Shown piece by piece: positions 17,060 through 24,638 of a stretch of 43,205 nt of DNA. Numbering within the stretch: position 1 is the stretch's first letter; the number at the start of each line of letters is the position of its first letter. The notes below the pieces were generated by a model. The model did no database searches. It saw only the letters and a list, made by a program, of their open reading frames with translations, and was not told the DNA's origin. The stretch lies in the NCBI GenBank assembly GCA_002381125.1, contig DFUT01000020.1:1-43205 (forward strand), given 5' to 3'. This DNA is from Bacteroidales bacterium UBA4179 (GTDB taxonomy: Bacteria; Bacteroidota; Bacteroidia; Bacteroidales; Dysgonomonadaceae). Made by a program: the position numbers and the translations under genes.

Positions 17060-17095
17060 GATTATACAAATCCGCTTCGTTATACAAATCCGCTC
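17060..17095. repeat. 18-bp tandem duplication
   Basis: TTATACAAATCCGCT occurs at 17062-17076 and again at 17080-17094, period 18 bp. It occupies most of the 56-bp gap between the porin stop and the upstream binding-protein gene, and on the minus strand it begins within the porin stop codon. Confidence 0.75.
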
Positions 17096-19133
17096 AGTTG
17101 TAAAGATTAACGGAAAGTCCTATTTTAAACAAGGTGGGATTTACCGGATAATGAGGCAGCGAAAAATAATCGGGATCCATAACCAAAGGAGCAATATTGT
17201 AAAACATCAAAAAGAAACGGGTTTGCTTCAAATGCATGTTGGCATAAGCGGTAGCAATGGGAAAATTGCCGATTTTCATTTCCCGCTGATTGTAAAATTG
17301 CAGCAACGCAGGCTCGTATCCCGGAACGTAATATTTGGTATGATAATGCGCATCGATACCCAGCTGCAGCGTCAGCTCGTTTACGATTTTCGTCTTCAAA
17401 AACATATTGGAATATACGCTCAACGTAGGCACGGGAATTGCGTGTTGGTTGCTCGATGTTTGGTAAACCACTTGATTATTCCAATTGAAAACGCCAAAAC
17501 GCAAATCCTGATCTACCTGTATCGAAAATACCTGAACATTATCGGTAGCCTGAACAGGATCTTTGTTTTCGTCGAAATAGATATAATTCTTCAAATTCTC
17601 CACCCCCGCCCTAATGGTGGTGTTGGTAAACGGAATAAACAATTTCCCTCCGAAATACACGCGACGAATATCGCCAAAATCGTTGTTCCACCAAAAATAT
17701 TTCGAGTGGTAATTCTCTTCCAGATATTTCGGTTTCAAATTCTTGACATAGGCTTCACCCACAAGTTCCGTTCGTTTTCCGGAAATATTGAAACCGGTTT
17801 CCACATTTCCCATTGCCCTGAATTCGCCCAAATTATACCCTGCTACACCCAAATCGGCCCGGATATTGAATCGCAAGTTTTCGCCCTGACGTTTATTGAG
17901 GATACCGCCAACAACAACCGAATTCTCTTTGTGGCTCGTGCGCATCGTGCCCACGGTGTCGATCATGGAATACTTGCGCACATCGTGTTCCACGAAAGCC
18001 GTCAAACCGAATTTCACCCAATCCCTGAACCCTTCGCGCATGGACAAAGCCAGCGTATTCTTAAAGGAAGTATAATGGGTACTGTCGTCTACCGCACCGT
18101 AATAAAAACGGTTCCGATATACCGTATCGATGGCTTGAATCTGTTTTTCTTGATCGACATAAGCCGTATCGTAGGATAAAAATCGGCGGTACTGCTCACG
18201 GTAACGCGAAGTGAGAATAAGACTGGCCACAGGTACGAATTCGCCCTTTTCACCGCCCTCGACCGGTTCTTTGCGGTAACCCAAATTATAACGGCCGGTC
18301 AGGTAAAACTGATCGGTTTTGAGTCGATTCCATGTTTTCGAAAATTTCGTGGGAATATCTTTGGTTTTGAAATCCTGCTCAATGGAATCGGGTTGCGTAA
18401 TGAAACGATCGTCGGCGATGCCGCCGTTTTCGTAATTAGTAATTTCCGCCGTCGAAGCATAAGCATGCACCTCGACGCGGTCGCTCAAATAATTGCCGTG
18501 CAATATCCAATCGATATGTTTAGCCGCTTGCGAGTTGTAGAAACCTCGAGCGTAAGGATAATCCACTTCGAGTCCCACGTTCAGCCTTTTTCCGAAATTC
18601 ATGGTCAAGCGGCCTTCAAACCGTTCTTCTTTATCTTCCGTGGCCCCTGCCATTTGATAGTTGAGGCGCGAATAGGGAAGGCGTACATTGAAAAACAACT
18701 GATTTTCGGGATTCTTGTTATACGGATCGTAGGCATCGTAAAAAACAAACTGGCTTTTCTCTTTGCGGTCGAAAAATATTTTCGAAAAAAGCGGCAATCC
18801 CAAATTCCCCAAATGCCCCACGGCAACCGAATATCCATCGGGCAATGTGGTACGCTGATAATTATATATGGCCGTATCGATGGATGTCTCGTAACGCTCG
18901 CCTGTTCGCTCATCGATTTTCCAAACCGTAATCCGCTGTCGTTCCTTCACCGAATCCGATTGGGGTTGAATATCCGAAGCAGGCGATACACTTTTATGCG
19001 GCAACAAATCCAACGAATCGCGGTCGGACGTGATCTGCGAAGAATCGGGAAAAATGATGTGTGCCTGTGGAAAAGAAGCGATTGTCCACAAACACGAAAG
19101 ACAAACCAAAAGTATATATCCCTTTTTTCTCAT
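17094..19133 (-). CDS. Putative outer-membrane porin (Porin_10-like)
   Basis: The 679-residue product starts at the ATG at 19133, giving a signal peptide MRKKGYILLVCLSCLWTIAS; an upstream start would place ten residues before it and overlap the promoter. After about 70 polar residues, the rest is dominated by alternating polar and aromatic beta-strands, and it ends with LSVNLYN. The segments LPDGYSVAVGHLGNLGLPLFSK and FNVRLPYSRLNYQMAG fit the large putative porin family of Bacteroidota (I recall it as PF14121). This implies an outer-membrane beta-barrel, but the cargo is unknown. Confidence 0.8.
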   Translation of the reverse strand: MRKKGYILLVCLSCLWTIASFPQAHIIFPDSSQITSDRDSLDLLPHKSVSPASDIQPQSDSVKERQRITVWKIDERTGERYETSIDTAIYNYQRTTLPDGYSVAVGHLGNLGLPLFSKIFFDRKEKSQFVFYDAYDPYNKNPENQLFFNVRLPYSRLNYQMAGATEDKEERFEGRLTMNFGKRLNVGLEVDYPYARGFYNSQAAKHIDWILHGNYLSDRVEVHAYASTAEITNYENGGIADDRFITQPDSIEQDFKTKDIPTKFSKTWNRLKTDQFYLTGRYNLGYRKEPVEGGEKGEFVPVASLILTSRYREQYRRFLSYDTAYVDQEKQIQAIDTVYRNRFYYGAVDDSTHYTSFKNTLALSMREGFRDWVKFGLTAFVEHDVRKYSMIDTVGTMRTSHKENSVVVGGILNKRQGENLRFNIRADLGVAGYNLGEFRAMGNVETGFNISGKRTELVGEAYVKNLKPKYLEENYHSKYFWWNNDFGDIRRVYFGGKLFIPFTNTTIRAGVENLKNYIYFDENKDPVQATDNVQVFSIQVDQDLRFGVFNWNNQVVYQTSSNQHAIPVPTLSVYSNMFLKTKIVNELTLQLGIDAHYHTKYYVPGYEPALLQFYNQREMKIGNFPIATAYANMHLKQTRFFLMFYNIAPLVMDPDYFSLPHYPVNPTLFKIGLSVNLYN

Positions 19134-19139
19134 TGGGTG

Positions 19140-19147
19140 CAAACTTA
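19140..19147 (-). promoter_or_regulatory. -7 promoter element almost touching the porin start codon
   Basis: On the minus strand TAAGTTTG (19147-19140) fits TAnnTTTG and ends six bases before the porin ATG. Transcription from it would begin at or within a few bases of the ATG. No clear -33 TTTG was seen. Confidence 0.35.
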
Positions 19148-19309
19148 CATAAAAATTTGCCACGCAGAGTTATTCCGTCGCAGGTTTTCTCCGTTTTTTT
19201 GAAAATTTTTAGAAGATGAACCTTACCGATTCAATCCTTCAAAAGGATAGAAACGAAAGTCGAAACTCAATTTTTTTAAAAAAATGGCGGTCGATAAAAA
19301 TAAATCCAT

Positions 19310-19317
19310 TATCTTTG
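19310..19317 (+). promoter_or_regulatory. -7 promoter element of the his operon
   Basis: TATCTTTG (19310-19317) matches TAnnTTTG and would start transcription near 19323, about 14 nt before the leader peptide ATG. The -33 region has no good TTTG. Confidence 0.55.
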
Positions 19318-19336
19318 TGAAACAAAAACAAGAAGA

Positions 19337-19396
19337 ATGAAAGTCAACACGTTTCATCACCATCATCATTTTCATACCTGCCTTCAGGCGAGGTGA
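19337..19396 (+). CDS. hisL: his operon leader peptide
   Basis: A 19-codon frame, ATG at 19337 to TGA at 19394-19396, encodes MKVNTFHHHHHFHTCLQAR. It has five consecutive His codons and a sixth after one Phe (19355-19375). It lies directly after a -7 box and before a terminator and hisG, the classical position of a his attenuator leader peptide. Shortage of charged tRNA-His would stall a ribosome on the His run. Six His in 19 residues is very unlikely by chance. Not homologous in sequence to the enterobacterial HisL as far as I can tell. Confidence 0.85.
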   Translation: MKVNTFHHHHHFHTCLQAR

Positions 19397-19473
19397 GAAT
19401 GGTATGTGTCTCAAAATAAACAGAACATATAACTACAAACCCGTCTGAAGGGAAACAGACGGGTTTTTGTTTT
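19376..19473 (+). promoter_or_regulatory. his operon transcription attenuator (pause hairpin, antiterminator, terminator)
   Basis: Three alternative pairings are visible. The 1:2 hairpin is ACCT-GCC (19376-19382) with GGC-(G bulge)-AGGT (19387-19394), loop TTCA. The antiterminator is CCTTCAGGCG (19381-19390) with CGTCTGAAGG (19442-19451), 10 bp with one G-U pair. The terminator is 19437-19447 with 19456-19466, 11 bp, loop 8 nt, followed by TTTTTGTTTT. The antiterminator uses most of the terminator's left arm, so the two exclude each other. A ribosome stalled on the His codons would cover the 5' arm of the first hairpin and favour antitermination. A ribosome reaching the stop codon would cover 19381-19390 and favour termination. 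Confidence 0.85.
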
Positions 19474-19514
19474 ATAAACGGAGTTTCCTCTCAGACGCAA
19501 TGAACGCCAAAAAA

Positions 19515-20372
19515 ATGGAAAAAATTAAAATTGCTATCCAGAAAAGTGGAAGATTAAGCGAAAAATCGCTCAATCTGTTGAGTGAATGCGGCATCGACAT
19601 ATCCAACGGCAACCGCAAACTAAAAACCGAAGCCAAGAATTTCCCAATGGAAATCCTCTTCCTTCGCGACGACGATATTCCGCAATACGTGGAACAAGGC
19701 GTGGCAGATATCGGCATTCTTGGAGAAAACGAAGTGTGGGAAAAAGAGAAAGACGTCTCCGTAATCGAAAAATTGGGATTCGGAAACTGTCGTCTGTCGC
19801 TGGCTATTCCCAAAGACGAGCAATACACGGGATTGGACTATTTCGAAGGAAAACGCATTGCCACCAGTTATCCGCGAATATTATCCAATTTTTTCGTCAA
19901 GAAAGGGATCAATGTAAAAATCGAGGAAATCGGTGGCAGCGTGGAAATTGCCACGGGAATTGGACTGGCCGACGGCATTTTCGATATCGTGAGTACCGGG
20001 AGCACTCTTCTAATGAACGGACTAAAAGAAGTGGAAACCATTCTCAAAAGCGAAGCCGTGCTCATTGCCAACAACAACCTTTCGCCCGAAAAAACCGAAC
20101 TGCTCGATAAGCTGCTGTTCCGCATAAAAGCATACAAGAACGGACAGGGAAGAAAATACATTTTACTGAATGCGCCCAACGAAGCGCTGCCCAAAATTGT
20201 CGAGCTGCTTCCCGGCATGCGCTCGCCAAGCATCCTGCCTTTGGCCGACAAAGGCTGGAGCAGTGTTCATTCCGTGATAAACGACGACGATTTCTGGGAA
20301 GTGATCGATGAGTTGAAAATGGTTGGCGCCGAAGGTATTTTGGTTGTACCCATCGAAAAAATGATTCTGTAA
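19515..20372 (+). CDS. hisG: ATP phosphoribosyltransferase, long form
   Basis: HisG commits PRPP and ATP to histidine synthesis. With the ATG at 19515 the protein is 285 residues and starts MEKIKIAIQKSGRLSEKS, the normal HisG opening; an ATG at 19500 adds five residues. The PRPP-binding segment DIVSTGSTL and the early GENE/GILGENEV block are present. The C-terminal part (about 215-285, SILPLADKGWSSVHSVI) is the ACT-like regulatory domain of the long, HisZ-independent form, which is feedback-inhibited by histidine in other bacteria. It is the first enzyme gene after the attenuator, so both transcription and enzyme activity are probably controlled by histidine. Confidence 0.97.
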   Translation: MEKIKIAIQKSGRLSEKSLNLLSECGIDISNGNRKLKTEAKNFPMEILFLRDDDIPQYVEQGVADIGILGENEVWEKEKDVSVIEKLGFGNCRLSLAIPKDEQYTGLDYFEGKRIATSYPRILSNFFVKKGINVKIEEIGGSVEIATGIGLADGIFDIVSTGSTLLMNGLKEVETILKSEAVLIANNNLSPEKTELLDKLLFRIKAYKNGQGRKYILLNAPNEALPKIVELLPGMRSPSILPLADKGWSSVHSVINDDDFWEVIDELKMVGAEGILVVPIEKMIL

Positions 20373-20395
20373 AAAACAATAACAAATCACGTCAT

Positions 20396-21733
20396 ATGAA
20401 AATCATCACAAATCCCCCGCTTCGCCGATGGGAACGATTGGCACAACGTCCGGCTCTTCGTCAGGAAAAACTGGCGAAGACGGTAAAAAAAATCTTTTCC
20501 GAAATCCGAAAAAAAGGCGATAAAGCCGTGCTGAAATACAGTACGAAATTCGATTATCCGTCGCAAACCGCTTTCCCGGTAGAAAAAGAAATCATCGACA
20601 AATCTTCGGATGCGTTGTCCGAACGATTGAAACGGTCCATCGATCTGGCAAAACGCAATATCGAAATTTTTCATCACACGCAATGGGAAGAGATCCGGAA
20701 GGTGGAAACGATTCCGGGTGTTGTCTGCTGGCGCGAAAGCCGTCCCATCGAAAAAGTGGGCATTTATGTGCCGGGCGGCTCCGCCCCACTCTTTTCTACC
20801 GTGTTGATGTTGGCCATTCCGGCAAAAATTGCCGGTTGCAAAGAAATCATTCTCTGCACGCCACCCAATGGCTATGGAGAAATTCATCCGGCCATACTTT
20901 ACACGGCAAACCTGACAGGGGTGACACGGGTATTTGCCGTTGGCGGCATTCAGGCCATCGGAGCAATGACGTTCGGTACGGAAAGCATTCCGAAAGTCGA
21001 TAAGATTTTTGGTCCCGGCAACCAATATGTCACGACAGCCAAAATGGTGGCTTCGTTATATGGCACGGCAATCGACATGCCGGCCGGCCCCAGCGAGGTG
21101 CTGGTCGTTGCCGACGAAACCTGCAATCCTTCTTTCGTGGCAGCCGATCTGCTTTCGCAAGCCGAGCACGGTCCCGACAGTCAGGTTATCCTGCTTTCCA
21201 ACAATAAAAAGATAGTAAAAGAAGTTGAAGCAAAACTCGAAGAACAACTGTTTGCCTTGCCTCGCAAGGAAATTGCCGAGGAAGCACTGAAAAACAGTCG
21301 TGCCATCGTTTTCGATACGCTCGAAGAGTGCATGGCTTTCAGTAACTTCTACGCCCCGGAGCACTTGATTCTTGCCGTAGAAAACCCCAACCGTTGGGCT
21401 CGCAAGGCGGTAAATGCCGGATCGGTTTTTCTGGGCAATTACAGTTGCGAAAGTGCGGGCGATTACGCAAGCGGAACCAACCATACATTGCCTACAAACG
21501 GTTATGCCAAAGCTTACAGTGGCGTTTCCCTCGATAGTTTCATCAAAAAAATCACCTTTCAGCAACTCTCCGAAGACGGCATTATGCGCATCGGGCCCGC
21601 CATCGAAGTCATGGCCGAAACCGAACAGCTTTACGCCCACAAAAACGCCGTCACGCTCCGATTGGAAGAAATCGTGTCCAAAAGATTAATCGACAACAAC
21701 AACAATAACAATAGCAATGAAACCTCAATTTGA
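20396..21733 (+). CDS. hisD: Histidinol dehydrogenase
   Basis: HisD oxidises histidinol to histidine in two NAD-dependent steps. The 445-residue product has GIYVPGGSAPLFSTVLM, ETIPKVDKIFGPGN-like (ESIPKVDKIFGPGN) and AGPSEVLVVAD, and the catalytic pair Glu322-His323 in YAPEHLI. The last residues are an asparagine run (DNNNNNNSNETSI) encoded by AAC/AAT repeats that also form the upstream region of hisC; the family normally ends before this. The stop overlaps hisC by 17 bp. It starts 23 bp after hisG. Confidence 0.97.
   Translation: MKIITNPPLRRWERLAQRPALRQEKLAKTVKKIFSEIRKKGDKAVLKYSTKFDYPSQTAFPVEKEIIDKSSDALSERLKRSIDLAKRNIEIFHHTQWEEIRKVETIPGVVCWRESRPIEKVGIYVPGGSAPLFSTVLMLAIPAKIAGCKEIILCTPPNGYGEIHPAILYTANLTGVTRVFAVGGIQAIGAMTFGTESIPKVDKIFGPGNQYVTTAKMVASLYGTAIDMPAGPSEVLVVADETCNPSFVAADLLSQAEHGPDSQVILLSNNKKIVKEVEAKLEEQLFALPRKEIAEEALKNSRAIVFDTLEECMAFSNFYAPEHLILAVENPNRWARKAVNAGSVFLGNYSCESAGDYASGTNHTLPTNGYAKAYSGVSLDSFIKKITFQQLSEDGIMRIGPAIEVMAETEQLYAHKNAVTLRLEEIVSKRLIDNNNNNNSNETSI
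21697..21716 (+). repeat. CAA/AAT-rich simple sequence before the hisC start
   Basis: The end of hisD reads as a near-perfect run of AAC and AAT triplets, placed directly before the hisC ATG at 21717. It codes for the asparagine tail of HisD and leaves the hisC initiation region free of G and of secondary structure. No Shine-Dalgarno is visible. Confidence 0.7.
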
Positions 21734-22754
21734 TCTTGCTTCATTGGTCCGTAAAAATATCCTGTCGCTGAAACCCTATTCCAGTGCACGCGACGAGTTT
21801 TCGGGCAGTGAAGGCATTTTTCTCGACGCCAACGAAAATCCGTTCGGTACCTATAACCGTTATCCCGATCCTCGTCAAAAAGCGCTGAAAAAAGCACTGT
21901 CGGAGTTGAAAGACATGCCACAAGAGCAAATTTTTATCGGAAACGGCAGCGATGAAGTCATCGACCTGATCTTTCGCGTTTTCGGCAATCCGGGAACCGA
22001 CAGTGTCATCATTTGCCCGCCCACCTACGGCATGTACGAAGTGTCGGCAAACATCAACGACATACGGGTTATCCCTATCCCCCTTCGCGATGATTTTCAG
22101 CTCGACATCGATGCCATCCTGGAAAGGATTCGCAAGGACGAATCGGTAAAACTCGTCTTCGTCTGTTCTCCAAACAACCCGACGGGCAACACGCTGCGGG
22201 ATATCGATGCGATATTGGATAATTTCAACGGCATTGTGGTGATCGACGAAGCCTACATCGACTTTTGCCCCGAGAGCAGTCATCTTGCCGACCTACGGCA
22301 ATATCCCAACCTCATCGTCATGCAAACGTTCAGCAAAGCTTGGGCACTCGCGGGTGCACGGGTGGGCATAGCTTATGCGCAACCCGAAATCATTGCGTTG
22401 CTGAATAAGACGAAACCGCCTTATAATGTGAGCAAACTCAATCAGGAAGCGGCATTGAAAGCATTATCGAAGAAAAAAACGACCCAATACAGGATAGCGA
22501 CCATTCTCGAACAAAAAAAGATCTTGGCCGAAAAGCTTCCCACCCTCTCTTTCGTAAAAAAAGTCTACCCCTCCGATGCCAATTTTTTACTGGTGGAGAT
22601 GGAAAATGCCGATGCCGTGTATACCCATTTGATCGAAAAAAAAGTAATTACGCGAAATCGCTCTTCGCAAGTGAAGAATTGCATTCGCATTACGGTCGGT
22701 TCACCTAAAGAGAACCGAATTCTGATGAACGAACTAAAAAAGATGGAACAATGA
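21717..22754 (+). CDS. hisC: Histidinol-phosphate aminotransferase
   Basis: HisC transfers an amino group from glutamate to imidazole acetol-phosphate. The 345-residue product is a fold-type I PLP enzyme. LDANENPFGTYNRYPDP is the substrate-binding opening, SPNNPTGN the Asn-containing motif, VVIDEAYIDF carries the cofactor Asp-Tyr, and FSKAWALAGARVG carries the PLP lysine at about 207. The length is typical. The stop overlaps hisB by 4 bp (ATGA), showing translational coupling. Confidence 0.96.
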   Translation: MKPQFDLASLVRKNILSLKPYSSARDEFSGSEGIFLDANENPFGTYNRYPDPRQKALKKALSELKDMPQEQIFIGNGSDEVIDLIFRVFGNPGTDSVIICPPTYGMYEVSANINDIRVIPIPLRDDFQLDIDAILERIRKDESVKLVFVCSPNNPTGNTLRDIDAILDNFNGIVVIDEAYIDFCPESSHLADLRQYPNLIVMQTFSKAWALAGARVGIAYAQPEIIALLNKTKPPYNVSKLNQEAALKALSKKKTTQYRIATILEQKKILAEKLPTLSFVKKVYPSDANFLLVEMENADAVYTHLIEKKVITRNRSSQVKNCIRITVGSPKENRILMNELKKMEQ

Positions 22755-23839
22755 AAAAAGTACTGTTTATCGACCGCGACGGAACATTGATTGTCGAACC
22801 CGCAGATGAACAAGTCGACAGCCTCGAAAAGCTGGAGTTTTATCCGCGGGTCTTTCAGTATCTTTCGCGCATTGCCAACGAACTGGAATACGAATTGGTG
22901 ATGGTAACCAATCAGGACGGACTGGGTACGGATGCATTTCCGGAGGAAACTTTTTGGCCGGTACAAAACAAAATCATCCGCGCATTCGAAAACGAAGGAG
23001 TGGTTTTCGACGATATACTTATCGACCGCTCTTTCCCCAAAGACAACGCTCCTACCCGTAAACCACGTACCGGATTGCTTACGCACTATTTGAAAGGCAA
23101 TTACGATTTGGCAAACTCTTTTGTTGTCGGCGACCGCGAAACCGATGTTCAATTGGCCGAAAACATGCATTGCAAAGCCATTTTTTTAAGCGATGAGCCG
23201 CATCCCAAAGCCGTATTATCGACGACCGACTGGGGAGAAATTTATCGTTTTCTGAAAGCCGAACCGCGCAAGGGAACAGCAACACGAAAAACATCCGAAA
23301 CCGATATTCGTGTCGCAGTGAACCTTGACGGAACGGGAAAAAGCCGTATTTCTACCGGTTTGGGATTTTTTGATCACATGTTGGAACAAATTGCCCGTCA
23401 CGGAAATATCGATCTGAATATCGAAGTCGAAGGCGATCTTCATGTAGACGAACACCACACCATCGAGGATACGGCCATTGCGTTGGGTGAGGCTTTTTTG
23501 CAGGCATTGGGAAAGAAAAAAGGCATCGAACGCTACGGCTTCCTGCTGCCAATGGACGATTGCCTCGCGCAGGCGGCCATCGACTTCGGCGGGCGTCCTT
23601 GGTTGGTATGGAACGTGGATTTCAAACGGGAAAAAATTGGCGATGTGCCCACCGAAATGTTTTATCACTTTTTCAAATCGTTCGCCGACAATGCCAAATG
23701 CAATCTCAACATCGAAGCCGAAGGCGAAAACGAACACCATAAAATCGAAGCCGTGTTCAAGGCTTTTGCCAAAGCCGTGAAAATGGCCGTAAAACGAAAC
23801 GGCAACACCGGTATTCCCAGCACGAAAGGAACATTATGA
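22751..23839 (+). CDS. hisB: Bifunctional histidinol-phosphatase / imidazoleglycerol-phosphate dehydratase
   Basis: The 362-residue product joins two steps of the pathway. Residues 1-165 are a HAD-type phosphatase with DRDGT (Asp8, Asp10) and GDRETDVQLA. Residues about 175-362 are the dehydratase with FFDHMLEQIARHG, HHTIEDTA and EHHKIEA metal motifs. The order matches E. coli HisB. The zinc loop of the E. coli phosphatase (several Cys and a His before RKP) is replaced by SFPKDNAPTRKP without any Cys. From memory this is usual in Bacteroidota. It overlaps hisC and hisA by 4 bp each. Confidence 0.96.
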   Translation: MKKVLFIDRDGTLIVEPADEQVDSLEKLEFYPRVFQYLSRIANELEYELVMVTNQDGLGTDAFPEETFWPVQNKIIRAFENEGVVFDDILIDRSFPKDNAPTRKPRTGLLTHYLKGNYDLANSFVVGDRETDVQLAENMHCKAIFLSDEPHPKAVLSTTDWGEIYRFLKAEPRKGTATRKTSETDIRVAVNLDGTGKSRISTGLGFFDHMLEQIARHGNIDLNIEVEGDLHVDEHHTIEDTAIALGEAFLQALGKKKGIERYGFLLPMDDCLAQAAIDFGGRPWLVWNVDFKREKIGDVPTEMFYHFFKSFADNAKCNLNIEAEGENEHHKIEAVFKAFAKAVKMAVKRNGNTGIPSTKGTL

Positions 23840-24570
23840 CACCTACACCTATGAGAATTATTCCCGCAATCGACATCATCGACGGAAAATGCGTACGCTT
23901 GACCAAAGGCGATTACGGCACAAAAAAAATCTATGCCGACAATCCGCTGGATGTGGCAAAAGAATTTGAAGACAACGGTATAAAATACCTGCATCTGGTT
24001 GATCTGGACGGCGCAAAATCGAAACACATCGTCAACTACCCCGTACTGCACGAAATTGCAACAAAAACCCGCCTGACTGTCGATTTTGGCGGAGGCATCA
24101 AATCGGATGAGGATATCCGCATCGCATTCGAAAACGGAGCCGCACAAGTTACCGTAGGCAGCATTGCGGCCCAACATCCGGCATTGTTTCTTCATTGGCT
24201 GGACACGTACGGGAGCGATAAAATCATTCTCGGAGCCGATAGCCTTCATCGGAAAATAGCCACGCAAGGATGGCAAGAACAACAAGAAACCGATGTAGTG
24301 GATTTTATTGCGGATTATGCCCAAAAAGGCGTTACTTACGTCATCTGCACCGATATTTCAAAAGACGGCATGTTGCAAGGTCCAAACATCCCGCTTTATC
24401 GGGAAATTTTGGAAAAAGCCCACGTCAAGCTTATCGCCAGCGGGGGCGTTTCCTCAATCGTCGAATTGATTGCCCTGCAAGAGGCCGGTTGTGAAGGTGC
24501 CATCATCGGAAAAGCCATTTACGAAGGAAAAATAACGCTGAAAGAACTGGCTGCATTCATGGACGATTGA
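23836..24570 (+). CDS. hisA: 1-(5-phosphoribosyl)-5-[(5-phosphoribosylamino)methylideneamino]imidazole-4-carboxamide isomerase
   Basis: HisA catalyses the Amadori isomerisation of ProFAR to PRFAR. The 244-residue TIM barrel has IIPAIDIIDGKCVRLTKGDY with the catalytic Asp, FGGGIKSDEDI and the second phosphate loop IASGGVSS, plus CTDISKDGML carrying the other catalytic Asp. A start five codons later (23851) is possible, but the ATGA overlap with hisB at 23836 favours the first. Between hisB and hisA there is no room for hisH, which often lies here in other bacteria. Confidence 0.96.
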   Translation: MTPTPMRIIPAIDIIDGKCVRLTKGDYGTKKIYADNPLDVAKEFEDNGIKYLHLVDLDGAKSKHIVNYPVLHEIATKTRLTVDFGGGIKSDEDIRIAFENGAAQVTVGSIAAQHPALFLHWLDTYGSDKIILGADSLHRKIATQGWQEQQETDVVDFIADYAQKGVTYVICTDISKDGMLQGPNIPLYREILEKAHVKLIASGGVSSIVELIALQEAGCEGAIIGKAIYEGKITLKELAAFMDD

Positions 24571-24590
24571 AGCATATCGAAGCATCACGA

Positions 24591-24634
24591 CAACAAACAA
24601 AAACAACAAACAAAAACAACAAACAAAAACAACA
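24591..24634 (+). repeat. Three perfect copies of a 13-bp AC-rich tandem repeat before hisF
   Basis: CAACAAACAAAAA occurs at 24591-24603, 24604-24616 and 24617-24629 and is followed by a 5-base partial copy. It ends five bases before the hisF ATG (24639). It contains no G or T, so the mRNA there should be unstructured. It is the only sizeable gap inside the operon. Confidence 0.9.
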
Positions 24635-24638
24635 CACT

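Noticed and set aside
16956..18179. 407-codon plus-strand open frame opposite the porin gene
   Set aside because: Its length comes from the codon pattern of the porin on the other strand; the porin has a signal peptide and a barrel pattern, while this frame has no domain.
19361..19375. His-rich peptide as a metal-binding small protein
   Set aside because: Its place between promoter and terminator of the his operon, with mutually exclusive stems, explains it better as a leader peptide.
19467..19514. Longer HisG starting within the terminator T tract
   Set aside because: It would begin inside the attenuator terminator tail; the ATG at 19515 gives the conserved start.
24591..24634. CRISPR array
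   Set aside because: The units are adjacent with no spacers, and no cas genes are present anywhere in the window.
24567..24638. Upstream TTG start for HisF through the tandem repeat
   Set aside because: HisF proteins begin at MPKRIIP; the upstream residues are only the translated 13-bp repeat.
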